The notes beneath the pieces are model-generated. The model saw nothing but the letters and a program-made list of their open reading frames with translations. It searched no databases and was not told the origin of the DNA. Positions 27,325 through 36,032 of a stretch of 47,401 nucleotides of DNA are shown piece after piece. Every line of letters begins with the position of its first letter. The stretch's first letter is position 1. This DNA is from Lachnospiraceae bacterium (lineage in GTDB: Bacteria; Bacillota; Clostridia; Lachnospirales; Lachnospiraceae): positions 1 through 47,401 of the forward strand of contig JAFTGN010000017.1 in NCBI GenBank assembly GCA_017457865.1, in the 5' to 3' direction. Made by a program: the position numbers and the translations under genes.

Positions 27325-28716
27325 ATGGAACTGACAAATATCAAAGAGTTATTTCGGGATACACAGCGTTACGCAGGCCGGAAGGTGACGGTAGGCGGTT
27401 GGATTCGCAGCATTCGGGATTCCAAAACATTTGGATTTATTGTATTGAATGATGGATCTTTTTTCCAGTCGCTGCAAGTGGTATATCACGATACGATGGA
27501 CAACTTTGCAGAGATTAGCAAGTGTAACGTAGGTGCGGCACTGATTGTGACCGGTACACTGGTTTTGACACCGGAAGCAAAGCAACCCTTTGAGATTCAG
27601 GCAGATACGGTAGCAATCGAGGGCGCTTCCGCATCGGATTATCCGCTGCAGAAAAAGCGTCACAGCTTTGAGTATCTGCGTACCATCAGTCATTTAAGAC
27701 CCCGTACCAATACATTCCAGGCAGTGTTTCGTATTCGCTCGTTGACTGCATATGCCATTCACCGTTTCTTCCAGGAGCAGGGATTTGTTTATGTGCATAC
27801 ACCATTGATCACCGGAAGTGACTGTGAAGGGGCTGGAGAGATGTTCCAGGTGACCACCATGAACTTGAATGACATTCCAAAGACGGCAGATGGCAGTGTG
27901 GATTTCAGTCAGGATTTCTTTGGCAAGCCTACCAACCTGACGGTCAGCGGACAGTTGAATGGGGAGACCTTTGCCATGGCATTCCAGAACATTTATACAT
28001 TTGGTCCTACTTTCCGTGCGGAAAATTCCAATACCACCAGACATGCGGCAGAGTTTTGGATGATCGAGCCGGAGATGGCATTTGCTGATCTGAAGGATGA
28101 CATGGAAGTGGCAGAGAAGATGTTGAAATACATCATCTCTTATGTGTTGGAGCAGGCACCGGAAGAGATGGCGTTCCTGAATCAATTTGTAGACAAAGGA
28201 TTGTTAGAAAGACTGGAAGGTGTGTTACACTCTGAGTTTGGTCATGTGACCTATACGGAGGCCGTGGAATTGTTACAGCAGCACAATGACCAGTTTGACT
28301 ATAAAGTATACTGGGGATGTGATTTACAGACCGAACATGAGCGGTATCTGACCGAGCAGATTTTCAAGAGACCGGTGTTTGTCACCGATTATCCAAAGGA
28401 AATCAAGGCATTTTATATGAAGCTGAATCCGGATGGAAAGACGGTAGCTGCCATGGACTGTCTGGTGCCGGGGATTGGAGAGATCATCGGTGGAAGCCAG
28501 AGAGAAGATGATTATGCAGTGCTGGCAGGCAGAATGCAGGAACTGGGGCTGAAGGAGGAGGATTATCAGTTTTATCTGGATCTGCGCAAGTATGGCTCTG
28601 CCCGTCATGCCGGATTTGGTCTGGGCTTTGAGCGCTGTATCATGTATCTGACCGGTATGGGCAACATCCGTGATGTGATTCCATTCCCAAGAACTGTCAA
28701 CAATTGTGAATTATAG
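27325..28716 (+). CDS. asnS: Asparaginyl-tRNA synthetase
   Basis: This class IIb synthetase charges tRNA-Asn with asparagine. Of 463 residues, the N-terminal OB fold shows [19 protein letters not shown]. Motif 2 is [20 protein letters not shown] and motif 3 is [34 protein letters not shown] is typical of AsnRS. ATG 27325 has AGGAGG at 27316-27321; the ATG at 27304 is rejected. A 119-base gap without recognisable features separates it from the exonuclease gene. Confidence 0.97.
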   Translation: MELTNIKELFRDTQRYAGRKVTVGGWIRSIRDSKTFGFIVLNDGSFFQSLQVVYHDTMDNFAEISKCNVGAALIVTGTLVLTPEAKQPFEIQADTVAIEGASASDYPLQKKRHSFEYLRTISHLRPRTNTFQAVFRIRSLTAYAIHRFFQEQGFVYVHTPLITGSDCEGAGEMFQVTTMNLNDIPKTADGSVDFSQDFFGKPTNLTVSGQLNGETFAMAFQNIYTFGPTFRAENSNTTRHAAEFWMIEPEMAFADLKDDMEVAEKMLKYIISYVLEQAPEEMAFLNQFVDKGLLERLEGVLHSEFGHVTYTEAVELLQQHNDQFDYKVYWGCDLQTEHERYLTEQIFKRPVFVTDYPKEIKAFYMKLNPDGKTVAAMDCLVPGIGEIIGGSQREDDYAVLAGRMQELGLKEEDYQFYLDLRKYGSARHAGFGLGFERCIMYLTGMGNIRDVIPFPRTVNNCEL

Positions 28717-28835
28717 TAAGCGTTTAGGAAGGATTCTGCAAGGTGCTGTATCGGAAAAGATCCCATCAGGGGATGGCAGATAACGGTTGGCAGCCCACTG
28801 CGGAACCGCTGTAAGTGAAAAGCAGGGAGGCATAT

Positions 28836-29882
28836 ATGAAGTTTATTCATATTGCAGATGTACACTTAGGAATGGTGCCGGATTCGGGAAAACCCTGGAG
28901 CAAGGATAGGGCGGAAGAAATCTGGAAGACTTTCCGCAAGGTGATGCAAATCTGTAATCGGGAGAAGACAGACTTGTTGTTGGTTGCAGGCGACTTGTTT
29001 CATGGTCAGCCGGGAAAGAAGGATTTAAAAGAAGTAGATTATCTATTCTCCACGCTGGAGCATACCAAAGTGGTGCTGATCGCAGGCAACCACGACTGTA
29101 TCCGAAAAGGCAGTGCCTATGCAGACTTTACGTGGAATGAAAAGGTGGTGTTCCTTTCGGAAGACCACCTGCAAAGTGTTACATTGCCGGAACTGAATAC
29201 CACTGTCACTGGATTCAGCTATCATTCCAGACTAGCAGAAGGTTCCACTTTGGCAGATGTGAAGCCTTCCGGCAACAGCCGGTATGAGATTTTGATTGCC
29301 CACGGCGGAGAAGGTACGTGCTGCCCTATGGACTATACCCGGTTGGGACAGGCTGGTTTTGATTATGTGGCATTGGGACACATTCATAAGCCCAGAATTT
29401 GGGAAGAGTATTCTATGGCATACAGTGGTTCTTTGGAGCCTACAGACTGCAATGACAGGGGAGAACGCGGATATATTTCCGGTACCATTACAGAGGCCGG
29501 AACGGCTTTTTCCCTGATTCCCCTTTCTATGCGGCAATACATCAACATTCGAGGGACTGTGCGTCCCGGCAGCACCGTAGGTTCTGTCAGTGATCGGTTG
29601 AATAAAGCCATGGTCTATTATGGAAAGCAAAATATTTATTCTATTACGCTGAATGGTACATATGATCCGGATGCGCCCTTTGATATCAATGAATTGCGGC
29701 TGGATGGAAATATCAGCCGTGTGGTGGATGAGACAAGACCGGATTTTGATCTGGAAGCACTGCAGGCAGAACACAGTGAAGATGTGATTGGCATGTTTAT
29801 TGCATCACTGAATACAGACCCGTCAGATGTAATCCGGCAAAAGGCCATTGATTATGGCCTGCAGGCTTTGTTAGGAGAGTAG
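28836..29882 (+). CDS. SbcD/YhaO-type DNA repair exonuclease
   Basis: A 348-residue metallophosphatase of the Mre11/SbcD group. The metal-binding motifs occur in order: IADVHLG at about 5-11, VAGDLFHG, AGNHDC, IAHGGEG and ALGHIHKP. It should form a complex with the ATPase encoded 17 bases downstream and process DNA ends or hairpins. B. subtilis has an equivalent pair, YhaO-YhaN. GGGAGG at 28825-28830 fixes ATG 28836. A short C-terminal domain follows the phosphatase core. Confidence 0.88.
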   Translation: MKFIHIADVHLGMVPDSGKPWSKDRAEEIWKTFRKVMQICNREKTDLLLVAGDLFHGQPGKKDLKEVDYLFSTLEHTKVVLIAGNHDCIRKGSAYADFTWNEKVVFLSEDHLQSVTLPELNTTVTGFSYHSRLAEGSTLADVKPSGNSRYEILIAHGGEGTCCPMDYTRLGQAGFDYVALGHIHKPRIWEEYSMAYSGSLEPTDCNDRGERGYISGTITEAGTAFSLIPLSMRQYINIRGTVRPGSTVGSVSDRLNKAMVYYGKQNIYSITLNGTYDPDAPFDINELRLDGNISRVVDETRPDFDLEALQAEHSEDVIGMFIASLNTDPSDVIRQKAIDYGLQALLGE

Positions 29883-29899
29883 CAGGGAGGGCAGATGGT

Positions 29900-31564
29900 T
29901 TGATTATCAAAAGTATAGAACTGACACATTTTGGAAAATTTCATGGAAAAAAAATGGAATTTCGGCCGGGGCTGAATGTGTTTGCTGCACAAAATGAAGC
30001 TGGAAAAACCACCATTCACGCCTTTATCAGAGGCATGTTTTACGGAATTGAGCGGGGCAGGGGCCGGGCCTCTAAAGAGGACCGGTATCTGCACTATGAG
30101 CCCTGGGAAAACGCCGGCGCATATGAAGGAAAGCTGCGGTTTGAAAAGAATGGCGTAACCTATCGCATCGAGCGAAGCTTTTTAAAGACAAACCGGTATT
30201 TGCGATTGTATGATGAGACCAATGGAGTGGAGTTGACACCGGCAGAGGAGCAATTGAATCGTTTGTTAGAAGGGATGACCGAAAGCAGTTTCATCAATAC
30301 CATTAGCATTGAGCAGCTTCGCTCTGCCACAGACAAAGAATTGATTGCAGAGTTGCGGAATTTTGCCATTAATATGGGCAATACCAGAAGTACCAGTATT
30401 GATATGACACGTTCCAAGCATGTGTTACGGAAAAAGAAAAAGGAATTTGAAGGAAAATTGTTGCCAGAGGCAGACAAGGAGTTGTCTGTTGCGGAGCAGA
30501 AATACGAGCAGATTTGTGCCAAAAGCATGGCATTGATGGAAGAACGGGATCGGTTGGAGCGGGAGTTTGGGGCAAAGAACAACCAATTGCAGGAAAATAC
30601 CAGCCAAATGAAGTTACTACGGGCTTCCAGAGAGACGGAATATAAAGATTTGGGTAATCAGCTTCAGGAAAAGTATGAAGAACGGAATGCCTATGCGGAT
30701 AATCGTAAAGGTCTCTGGCTGACAGCCGGAATTGGGTTTGGTGTGCTGGCATTGATTGTACTGATTGGTCTTGTGTGCAGTATGGCATCGGTACAGATTC
30801 CGTTTTTCTCCAGATTCTGGCCGTTTGTGGCACTGTTCGTTCTTCTCATCTGCGTGGTGGGATTGGTCATACAGTCCCAGAGATGGAAGAAAACCCTGAA
30901 AGAGATGGATGGAGAAATCAAACGGATGCAGGCAGATCAGGAAACATTGCAGACCGATACTACAGTGTCTCAGGGAGAATTGTCCTGTGAAAATCTGCTT
31001 CATCAGGTACAGGAAATTTCCGATGCCAGAAACAGGGCAGAGTGGGAACTGGAAACACTGTTAAAAGAGCAGAAAGAACAGGAAGGCAGACTGCAGGAGT
31101 TGTATGAGCAAAGTGAGCAGAATGACAAATATCGTCAGGAAATTGCTGCCATTGATCTGGCACTCCATCAGTTTTCTATTTTGACAGAAAAGATTCATGA
31201 TACATTTGGAGTCCGGCTGAATCAGGCGGCTTCTGATTATTTTGCTCAGATCACAGAAGGGAAATATACCGATTTAAAGATTGATGACAATATGAACATT
31301 TATGTGAACACACCGGATCGTCTCATTCCCATCGAGCAGTGCAGCAGAGGCACGATGGAGCAGATTTATCTGTGTATCCGTCTGGCAGCGTCAGGCATCT
31401 TAAATCCCAAGGAGTCCATGCCAGTGGTGTTGGATGATGTGTTTGCTTACTATGACAATGAACGTCTGGTGGAGACGTTAAAGATTTTAAGACGAATGAA
31501 AAATCAGGTGATCGTGTTTACCTGTCATACAAGGGAAAGCAGCTGGGCGAAGCAGCAAAAATAG
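29900..31564 (+). CDS. SbcC/YhaN-like AAA ATPase with membrane hairpin
   Basis: A 554-residue partner of the upstream exonuclease. The N-terminal ATPase half has a Walker A loop AQNEAGKTT at about 30-38, with Ala at the first position. The C-terminal half has QCSRGTMEQIYLCIRLA as the ABC-type signature and PVVLDDVFAYYDN as Walker B. Between two coiled coils, at about 271-294 and 306-325, sit two hydrophobic helices instead of a Rad50 zinc hook, so the complex is likely membrane-tethered. The start is TTG 29900, with AGGGAGG at 29884-29890; the nearby ATG 29895 runs into a stop. Confidence 0.82.
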   Translation: MIIKSIELTHFGKFHGKKMEFRPGLNVFAAQNEAGKTTIHAFIRGMFYGIERGRGRASKEDRYLHYEPWENAGAYEGKLRFEKNGVTYRIERSFLKTNRYLRLYDETNGVELTPAEEQLNRLLEGMTESSFINTISIEQLRSATDKELIAELRNFAINMGNTRSTSIDMTRSKHVLRKKKKEFEGKLLPEADKELSVAEQKYEQICAKSMALMEERDRLEREFGAKNNQLQENTSQMKLLRASRETEYKDLGNQLQEKYEERNAYADNRKGLWLTAGIGFGVLALIVLIGLVCSMASVQIPFFSRFWPFVALFVLLICVVGLVIQSQRWKKTLKEMDGEIKRMQADQETLQTDTTVSQGELSCENLLHQVQEISDARNRAEWELETLLKEQKEQEGRLQELYEQSEQNDKYRQEIAAIDLALHQFSILTEKIHDTFGVRLNQAASDYFAQITEGKYTDLKIDDNMNIYVNTPDRLIPIEQCSRGTMEQIYLCIRLAASGILNPKESMPVVLDDVFAYYDNERLVETLKILRRMKNQVIVFTCHTRESSWAKQQK

Positions 31565-31587
31565 TAAGACAAAGAATATTTTAGGAC

Positions 31588-31615
31588 TTGCAAAATAAGG
31601 AAATTTCTGTACAAT
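31588..31615 (+). promoter_or_regulatory. Promoter of the ABC-F gene
   Basis: TTGCAA at 31588-31593 and TACAAT at 31610-31615 have a 16-base spacer. An imperfect inverted repeat (31618-31626 with 31638-31646) surrounds the likely start site. Confidence 0.5.
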
Positions 31616-31668
31616 AGAACTGTTGGGTCATGATGGTCCAGCAGTTTTATGGTATAAGGAGAGCAGAA

Positions 31669-33306
31669 ATGATTAGTGCAAATGGAATTACACTGCGTCT
31701 TGGCAAAAAGGCGCTGTTTGAAGATGTAAACATCAAATTCACAGAAGGCAACTGTTATGGTCTGATTGGTGCCAACGGTGCCGGTAAGTCTACTTTCCTG
31801 AAGATTCTTTCCGGAAAGTTGGAACCAACCAACGGTTCCATCGTGATCACACCGGGACAGCGTTTGTCTGTGCTGGAGCAGGATCACTTTAAATATGATG
31901 AGGAAACTGTTCTGGATACTGTTATGATGGGCAATGCCAGACTGTTTGAGATTATGAGAGAAAAGGACGCCATCTATATGAAGGAAGACTTTACAGATGA
32001 AGATGGTATCCGTGCCAGTGAGTTAGAAGCAGAGTTTGCCACCATGAATGGATGGGAGGCAGAGTCGGATGCGGCCAGCCTGTTAAATGGTCTGGGCATT
32101 GAGACGGAACTGCACAGCAAGCGGATGGGAGATCTGACCGGCAGCGAGAAAGTGAAAGTATTGCTGGCCAGAGCCTTGTTTGGCAATCCGGACATTCTGC
32201 TGATGGATGAGCCTACCAACCATTTGGACTTAGCAGCCATTAGCTGGTTAGAAGAGTTTTTGATCAATTTTGAAAATACGGTCATCGTGGTGTCCCATGA
32301 CCGTTATTTCCTGAATAAAGTCTGCACCCACATTGCGGATATCGACTATGGCAAGATTCAGTTGTATTCCGGTAACTATGATTTCTGGTATGAGTCTTCC
32401 CAGCTGATGATCCGTCAGATGAAGGAGCAGAACAGAAAGAAAGAGGAGAAGATCAAGGAGTTACAGGAGTTCATCCAGAGATTCTCTGCCAATGCGTCTA
32501 AGAGCAAGCAGGCAACTGCCAGAAAGCGTGCATTGGAGAAGATTGAGTTAGATGAGATCCGTCCTTCCTCCAGAAAATATCCCTATATTGATTTCCGTCC
32601 GGAACGTGAGATCGGAAATGAAGTCCTGACCGTCAGCGGACTGAGCAAGACCATTGATGGGGTAAAGGTATTGGACAATGTGAGCTTCACCTTAGGCAGA
32701 AATGATAAAGTGGCATTTGTGGGCTCCTATGAGCTGGCTAAGACCACGCTGTTCCAGATTCTGATGGGCGAGATGGAGCCGGATGAAGGTACGTATAAGT
32801 GGGGCATTACCACCAGCCAGACCTATTTCCCAAAGGATAACACCGCAGAATTTGACAGCGATCTGGTCATCTACGACTGGTTGCAGCAGTATTCTCCCGT
32901 GAAGGATATTACCTATGTGCGTGGTTTCTTAGGGCGTATGCTGTTTGCCGGGGAGGACGGTGCCAAGAAGGTTCGTGTCCTGTCCGGAGGAGAGAAGGTA
33001 CGCTGCCAGTTGTCCAAGATGATGGTCAGCGGTGCCAATGTACTGGTATTTGATGAGCCTACCAACCATCTGGATATGGAATCCATCACAGCACTGAATA
33101 ACGGTATGATCAAGTTCCCGGGTGTGATCTTATTCTCCTCCCGCGACCACCAGATTGTAGAAACCACGGCAAACCGTATCATTGAGCTGCTGCCAGGTGG
33201 ATATATTGATAAGATCACCACTTATGACGAATATCTGGCAAGTGATGAGATGGCAATGAAACGTCAGATTTACACTGCCAGCGCAGAGGAAAGCGAAGAC
33301 GACTGA
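31669..33306 (+). CDS. ABC-F family ATPase (YbiT/YkpA-like)
   Basis: A soluble protein of 545 residues with two ABC ATPase domains and no membrane helices. ABC-F proteins act on the ribosome as translation factors or antibiotic-resistance proteins. Domain 1 has Walker A GANGAGKS (34-41), Walker B LLMDEPTNHLD and VSHDRYF, but its signature reads LTGSE. Domain 2 has a good signature LSGGEK and Walker B VFDEPTNHLD, but its Walker A reads GSYELAKTT (352-360) and the switch His is Arg492 in FSSRDHQ. The linker around 240-295 is charged and helical. The pattern suggests unequal ATP sites. AAGGAGAG supports ATG 31669. Confidence 0.85.
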   Translation: MISANGITLRLGKKALFEDVNIKFTEGNCYGLIGANGAGKSTFLKILSGKLEPTNGSIVITPGQRLSVLEQDHFKYDEETVLDTVMMGNARLFEIMREKDAIYMKEDFTDEDGIRASELEAEFATMNGWEAESDAASLLNGLGIETELHSKRMGDLTGSEKVKVLLARALFGNPDILLMDEPTNHLDLAAISWLEEFLINFENTVIVVSHDRYFLNKVCTHIADIDYGKIQLYSGNYDFWYESSQLMIRQMKEQNRKKEEKIKELQEFIQRFSANASKSKQATARKRALEKIELDEIRPSSRKYPYIDFRPEREIGNEVLTVSGLSKTIDGVKVLDNVSFTLGRNDKVAFVGSYELAKTTLFQILMGEMEPDEGTYKWGITTSQTYFPKDNTAEFDSDLVIYDWLQQYSPVKDITYVRGFLGRMLFAGEDGAKKVRVLSGGEKVRCQLSKMMVSGANVLVFDEPTNHLDMESITALNNGMIKFPGVILFSSRDHQIVETTANRIIELLPGGYIDKITTYDEYLASDEMAMKRQIYTASAEESEDD

Positions 33307-33311
33307 GCAGA

Positions 33312-34160
33312 ATGAATACTACAAGATTAAAAGCATTGGCAGTGGTGTGTATGCTCATTGATCATATGGGGGATGTATTATTTCCCCATTTGATCTGGAT
33401 GCGCATCATTGGCAGACTGGCATTTCCCATTTACTGTTTTGTGCTTTCAGAAGGTGCAGTGTATACCAAAAACTGGCTGGCCTATGCCGGCCGGCTGTTG
33501 TTGCTGGCGTTGGTATCAGAGATTCCCTTTGATCTGGCTTTCTTTGGGAATGTATGGTATCCGGGGTATCAGAATGTATTTTGGACCCTTTTGTTTGGAC
33601 TGTGCGCCATTCGCATGGATTTGTTGGGAGACCTGCTGGCTGGCAAAATGAGCACAGGATCACAGATACAGATTCATCCCCTTGAGCAGAGAATTCTGGA
33701 TTGGTGCAACGGGTCCGTGAAGCGTACGGTGTGGACACAGATTGGGCTGGCAGGGGGGCTCTTTCTGATGATGGCAGCAAGCGCATTCTGTCAGACAGAT
33801 TATGGCATTGGTGGTGTATGTTTGGTGTGGCTGTTGTATTGTGCCAGAAAGATAGATCGCAGGTTGGGAAACCATGCAATGGTTCATGCAGAAGAACCAA
33901 TCGGGGAAGATGAGAAACAGGCTGCACCGCAAAAAACAAAGGCTTGGGCATATAGACATCGAAGACTGTTATTACAGATGGGTGGGATTGTAGTGATTGC
34001 ATTTCTGTACGGCAGTTTGGAGCAATGGGCAGCACTTTCTGTGGTTCCGCTCTTGTTCTACAATGGTCAGAGAGGTTACTGTCCCAAATGGTTACAGTGG
34101 GGTTTTTACTGGTTTTATCCACTGCATTTGGTCATATTGGGTTTGATTCGGGTATTGTAA
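33312..34160 (+). CDS. TraX-family membrane protein
   Basis: A 282-residue polytopic membrane protein whose N-terminus (LKALAVVCMLIDHMG, then RIIGRLAFPIYCFVLSEG) is typical of TraX, named after a pilin N-acetylation factor of the F plasmid. Several hydrophobic helices are visible, with a charged cytoplasmic stretch around residues 180-220. In Firmicutes these genes are chromosomal and their acyl acceptor is unknown. It begins five bases after the ABC-F stop. Confidence 0.82.
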   Translation: MNTTRLKALAVVCMLIDHMGDVLFPHLIWMRIIGRLAFPIYCFVLSEGAVYTKNWLAYAGRLLLLALVSEIPFDLAFFGNVWYPGYQNVFWTLLFGLCAIRMDLLGDLLAGKMSTGSQIQIHPLEQRILDWCNGSVKRTVWTQIGLAGGLFLMMAASAFCQTDYGIGGVCLVWLLYCARKIDRRLGNHAMVHAEEPIGEDEKQAAPQKTKAWAYRHRRLLLQMGGIVVIAFLYGSLEQWAALSVVPLLFYNGQRGYCPKWLQWGFYWFYPLHLVILGLIRVL

Positions 34161-34186
34161 GATCAGTAAGCATAAATAGAACCATT

Positions 34187-34228
34187 CCCCCATACAATGA
34201 TTGCAGGATTGCTTTTGTTGCATGGGGG
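34187..34228 (+). promoter_or_regulatory. Hairpin covering the lipoprotein ribosome binding site
   Basis: CCCCCAT (34187-34193) pairs with ATGGGGG (34222-34228). The right arm contains the GGGGG Shine-Dalgarno sequence of the lipoprotein gene, and CTTTTGT follows. It may end the TraX transcript and also restrain translation of the next gene. Confidence 0.5.
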
Positions 34229-34235
34229 CTTTTGT

Positions 34236-34628
34236 ATGAAACAATATTTCTTTGTAGCAATGTTTGTGACTTGCTTTTTTCTGTATGGATGTGCAGCAAG
34301 TGCAGACAAAAAGGTAGAAGACTTAGAGTATACTATTGTAGAGCAGGCAGATGTACCGGAAGAATTGCAAAAAATCATCGAAGAAAAGAAAGAAGCACCC
34401 TTTACCCTGACTTACACAGACAATGAATGTCTGTACATCGTGGCAGGGTATGGAGTGCAAAGCACAGGTGGGTATTCCATAGAAGTACCGGAATTGTATC
34501 TGACCAAGGAAAATATTGTCATTGACACCAATCTGATCGGTCCTACTGAAAAAGCAGTGGCGTTAAAAAGCTATCCTTATGTTGTAGTCATGACAGAGTA
34601 TCGGGAATTGCCGGTGCTGTTTCAGTAA
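34236..34628 (+). CDS. PrcB-domain lipoprotein
   Basis: A 130-residue putative lipoprotein. It starts at ATG 34236 after GGGGG (34224-34228). The signal peptide ends with a lipobox LYGC near residue 19-22. The C-terminal domain resembles the PrcB_C family: FTLTYTDNECLYIVAGYG, then STGGYSIEV and NIVIDTNLIGP. PrcB was first described beside a spirochaete surface protease; here no protease gene is adjacent. It is probably anchored on the outer face of the membrane. Confidence 0.75.
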   Translation: MKQYFFVAMFVTCFFLYGCAASADKKVEDLEYTIVEQADVPEELQKIIEEKKEAPFTLTYTDNECLYIVAGYGVQSTGGYSIEVPELYLTKENIVIDTNLIGPTEKAVALKSYPYVVVMTEYRELPVLFQ

Positions 34629-34675
34629 CACGTGCCATCAAGCAGGACCATGGTATATTGTACAATAAGTACACG

Positions 34676-35605
34676 TTATTCTGTGAAAAATTCATACCAG
34701 TTTCCCGGAAAACCCATTTCTTCCAGAAGCTTTTTCCGGGAAAGGTGTGGAAAATCAGGCAGACTGTCTGTGATGAGCTGTTCCAGATCTTCTGCCAATA
34801 TCCTGAAATCAGAGTGGGGCAATAAATAAAAACAGATTATCAAAAGGGAAAACAGATCATGCTTGCCTTGTACATATTGGTTGCCCTTTTTGGGGATGGA
34901 AAGTTTGTTGTGGACAGGCATATCCGGGATGTCTAAGTCACACTGATGGGCATAAAGCTGCTCGTTGTGGGCGCAGACATTGCGGAATCGATTCAATGCA
35001 TTTAAAAACTGTCCTAACTGCCGCTCGTTGACAAAGTCAAACTTGCGGCTGATTTTGCTTTGTATGGAAAACTGTGTGACCTGATATAATTTTGCAAGAG
35101 TACCCATGGAAAAGGAGTGAATCAGTACCCACAGAGGCACATTGTGGTACTTTTCCTGAGAATGGCGGATATAGCCGTACTCAGAAGGTTTTTCCACATC
35201 ATTGCGGAACCCCCGGATCAGACTATCCACCATGCGGCGGTTTTGCTCATTGTAATTATAATGTTCCGTCTGTAAATAAGCAGCTTGTTCATTGCCGTAT
35301 TTTTCACAGAAACAATGAGAATAGCGTGCCTTCAAATGTCGTTCGATTTGCAGGATGTAATCTAAGAATAACATGCGCAGTTTGGTATCGAAATCATATA
35401 ACCCGATGATTTCGTCAAACGTCACCCCATCATAGTACCGGCCGGTAGAGGGATTGCGGAAAGGGTGCTTGTAACCACCAAAGACGAAGAAATAGCTGGT
35501 TCGCTCTAATGTGCGCAGTGCGGCTTTCCGGTTGGGGATCAAAAGTCCCTTCTGTTCCTCCAGATATTCTAACTGTTCTTCATAATTCAAAAACCGCTTT
35601 GCCAT
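34676..35605 (-). CDS. Abi_2/AbiF-type HEPN abortive-infection protein
   Basis: A 309-residue protein of the AbiD/AbiF (Abi_2) family, associated with phage defence and thought to act as HEPN ribonuclease toxins. The N-terminus has the family pattern SYFFVFGGYKHPFRN and DFDTKLRMLFLDYILQIERHLK. The HEPN catalytic motif is visible as RNVCAH in LNRFRNVCAHNEQLYAH (Rx4H). GGGAG before ATG 35605 supports the start. A 205-bp foldback repeat begins 29 bases upstream, and beyond it lies a minus-strand small RNA candidate (35846-35908), so toxin and RNA form a likely module. No recognisable promoter is left directly before the gene; the insertion may have altered its expression. Confidence 0.85.
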   Translation of the reverse strand: MAKRFLNYEEQLEYLEEQKGLLIPNRKAALRTLERTSYFFVFGGYKHPFRNPSTGRYYDGVTFDEIIGLYDFDTKLRMLFLDYILQIERHLKARYSHCFCEKYGNEQAAYLQTEHYNYNEQNRRMVDSLIRGFRNDVEKPSEYGYIRHSQEKYHNVPLWVLIHSFSMGTLAKLYQVTQFSIQSKISRKFDFVNERQLGQFLNALNRFRNVCAHNEQLYAHQCDLDIPDMPVHNKLSIPKKGNQYVQGKHDLFSLLIICFYLLPHSDFRILAEDLEQLITDSLPDFPHLSRKKLLEEMGFPGNWYEFFTE

Positions 35606-35634
35606 GTGTTGTCTCCCTTTTTATATAAAATAAG

Positions 35635-35839
35635 CAATTGCGAAACTGTGACACCGGATGCTTTTCATCAAAAATTTGATTTGAAAAACACGCTTTCGCT
35701 TCGGTTTCGCGTAACGGTACTAATGTTTTTCTACGCAAATGCTTGAAAAACAAAGTACCGACGCTTCACAAAGTTTTTCAAATAAAAAATTTCTGATGTA
35801 CAAGCAGTTTTTTTGGCTGTTCAAGGAGTTTCGCAATTG
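35635..35839. repeat. 205-bp foldback element, copy 1
   Basis: Ends are perfect 13-base inverted repeats: CAATTGCGAAACT (35635-35647) and AGTTTCGCAATTG (35827-35839). Internal pairing arms: TTTGAAAAAC (35680-35689) with GTTTTTCAAA (35773-35782), GCGT (35709-35712) with ACGC (35761-35764), CGGTACT (35715-35721) with AGTACCG (35754-35760), and GTTTTTC (35725-35731) with GAAAAAC (35745-35751). No coding potential and no clear target duplication. It has the form of a MITE or a structured intergenic repeat. It sits between the Abi gene and its upstream small RNA candidate. Confidence 0.8.
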
Positions 35840-35845
35840 ATAATA

Positions 35846-35908
35846 CAAAAAAGGGTTTCCGCAGAAACCCTCCCGGTCACAGTCCTCACGAGTATCTGTA
35901 ACACTTCT
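35846..35908 (-). ncRNA. Candidate small RNA upstream of the Abi gene
   Basis: A minus-strand unit with a near-consensus promoter predicts a start near 35908. The RNA would contain one hairpin with arms CTGTAAC (35896-35902, plus strand) and GTCACAG (35876-35882), then a terminator hairpin AGGGTTTC/GAAACCCT (35852-35871) with a GC-rich tetraloop, followed by five Us. Length is about 63 nt. It lies upstream of the Abi toxin gene on the same strand, the layout reported for AbiF toxin plus non-coding RNA systems. No reading frame fits inside. Confidence 0.65.
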
Positions 35909-35914
35909 ACATTC

Positions 35915-35943
35915 AGTATAACAGATGAAACAGGATTTGTCAA
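35915..35943 (-). promoter_or_regulatory. Promoter of the Abi-linked small RNA
   Basis: On the minus strand, TTGACA (35943-35938) and TATACT (35920-35915) with a 17-base spacer: a near-perfect sigma-A promoter in a region without a minus-strand reading frame. Confidence 0.75.
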
Positions 35944-35950
35944 AAAACTT

Positions 35951-35979
35951 TGTAACATTTTTGCATTTGGGTTGTCTAA
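35951..35979 (+). promoter_or_regulatory. ECF-type promoter of the sigma factor gene
   Basis: TGTAACA at 35951-35957 and TGTCTAA at 35973-35979 match the AAC / GTC pattern of ECF sigma promoters with normal spacing. It suggests autoregulation. It lies 8 bases from the divergent small RNA promoter. Confidence 0.55.
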
Positions 35980-36032
35980 TTGGTGATGGGATAAAATGAT
36001 GCCAATTTTCTCAGTGAAAGGTGGTAAATGCA

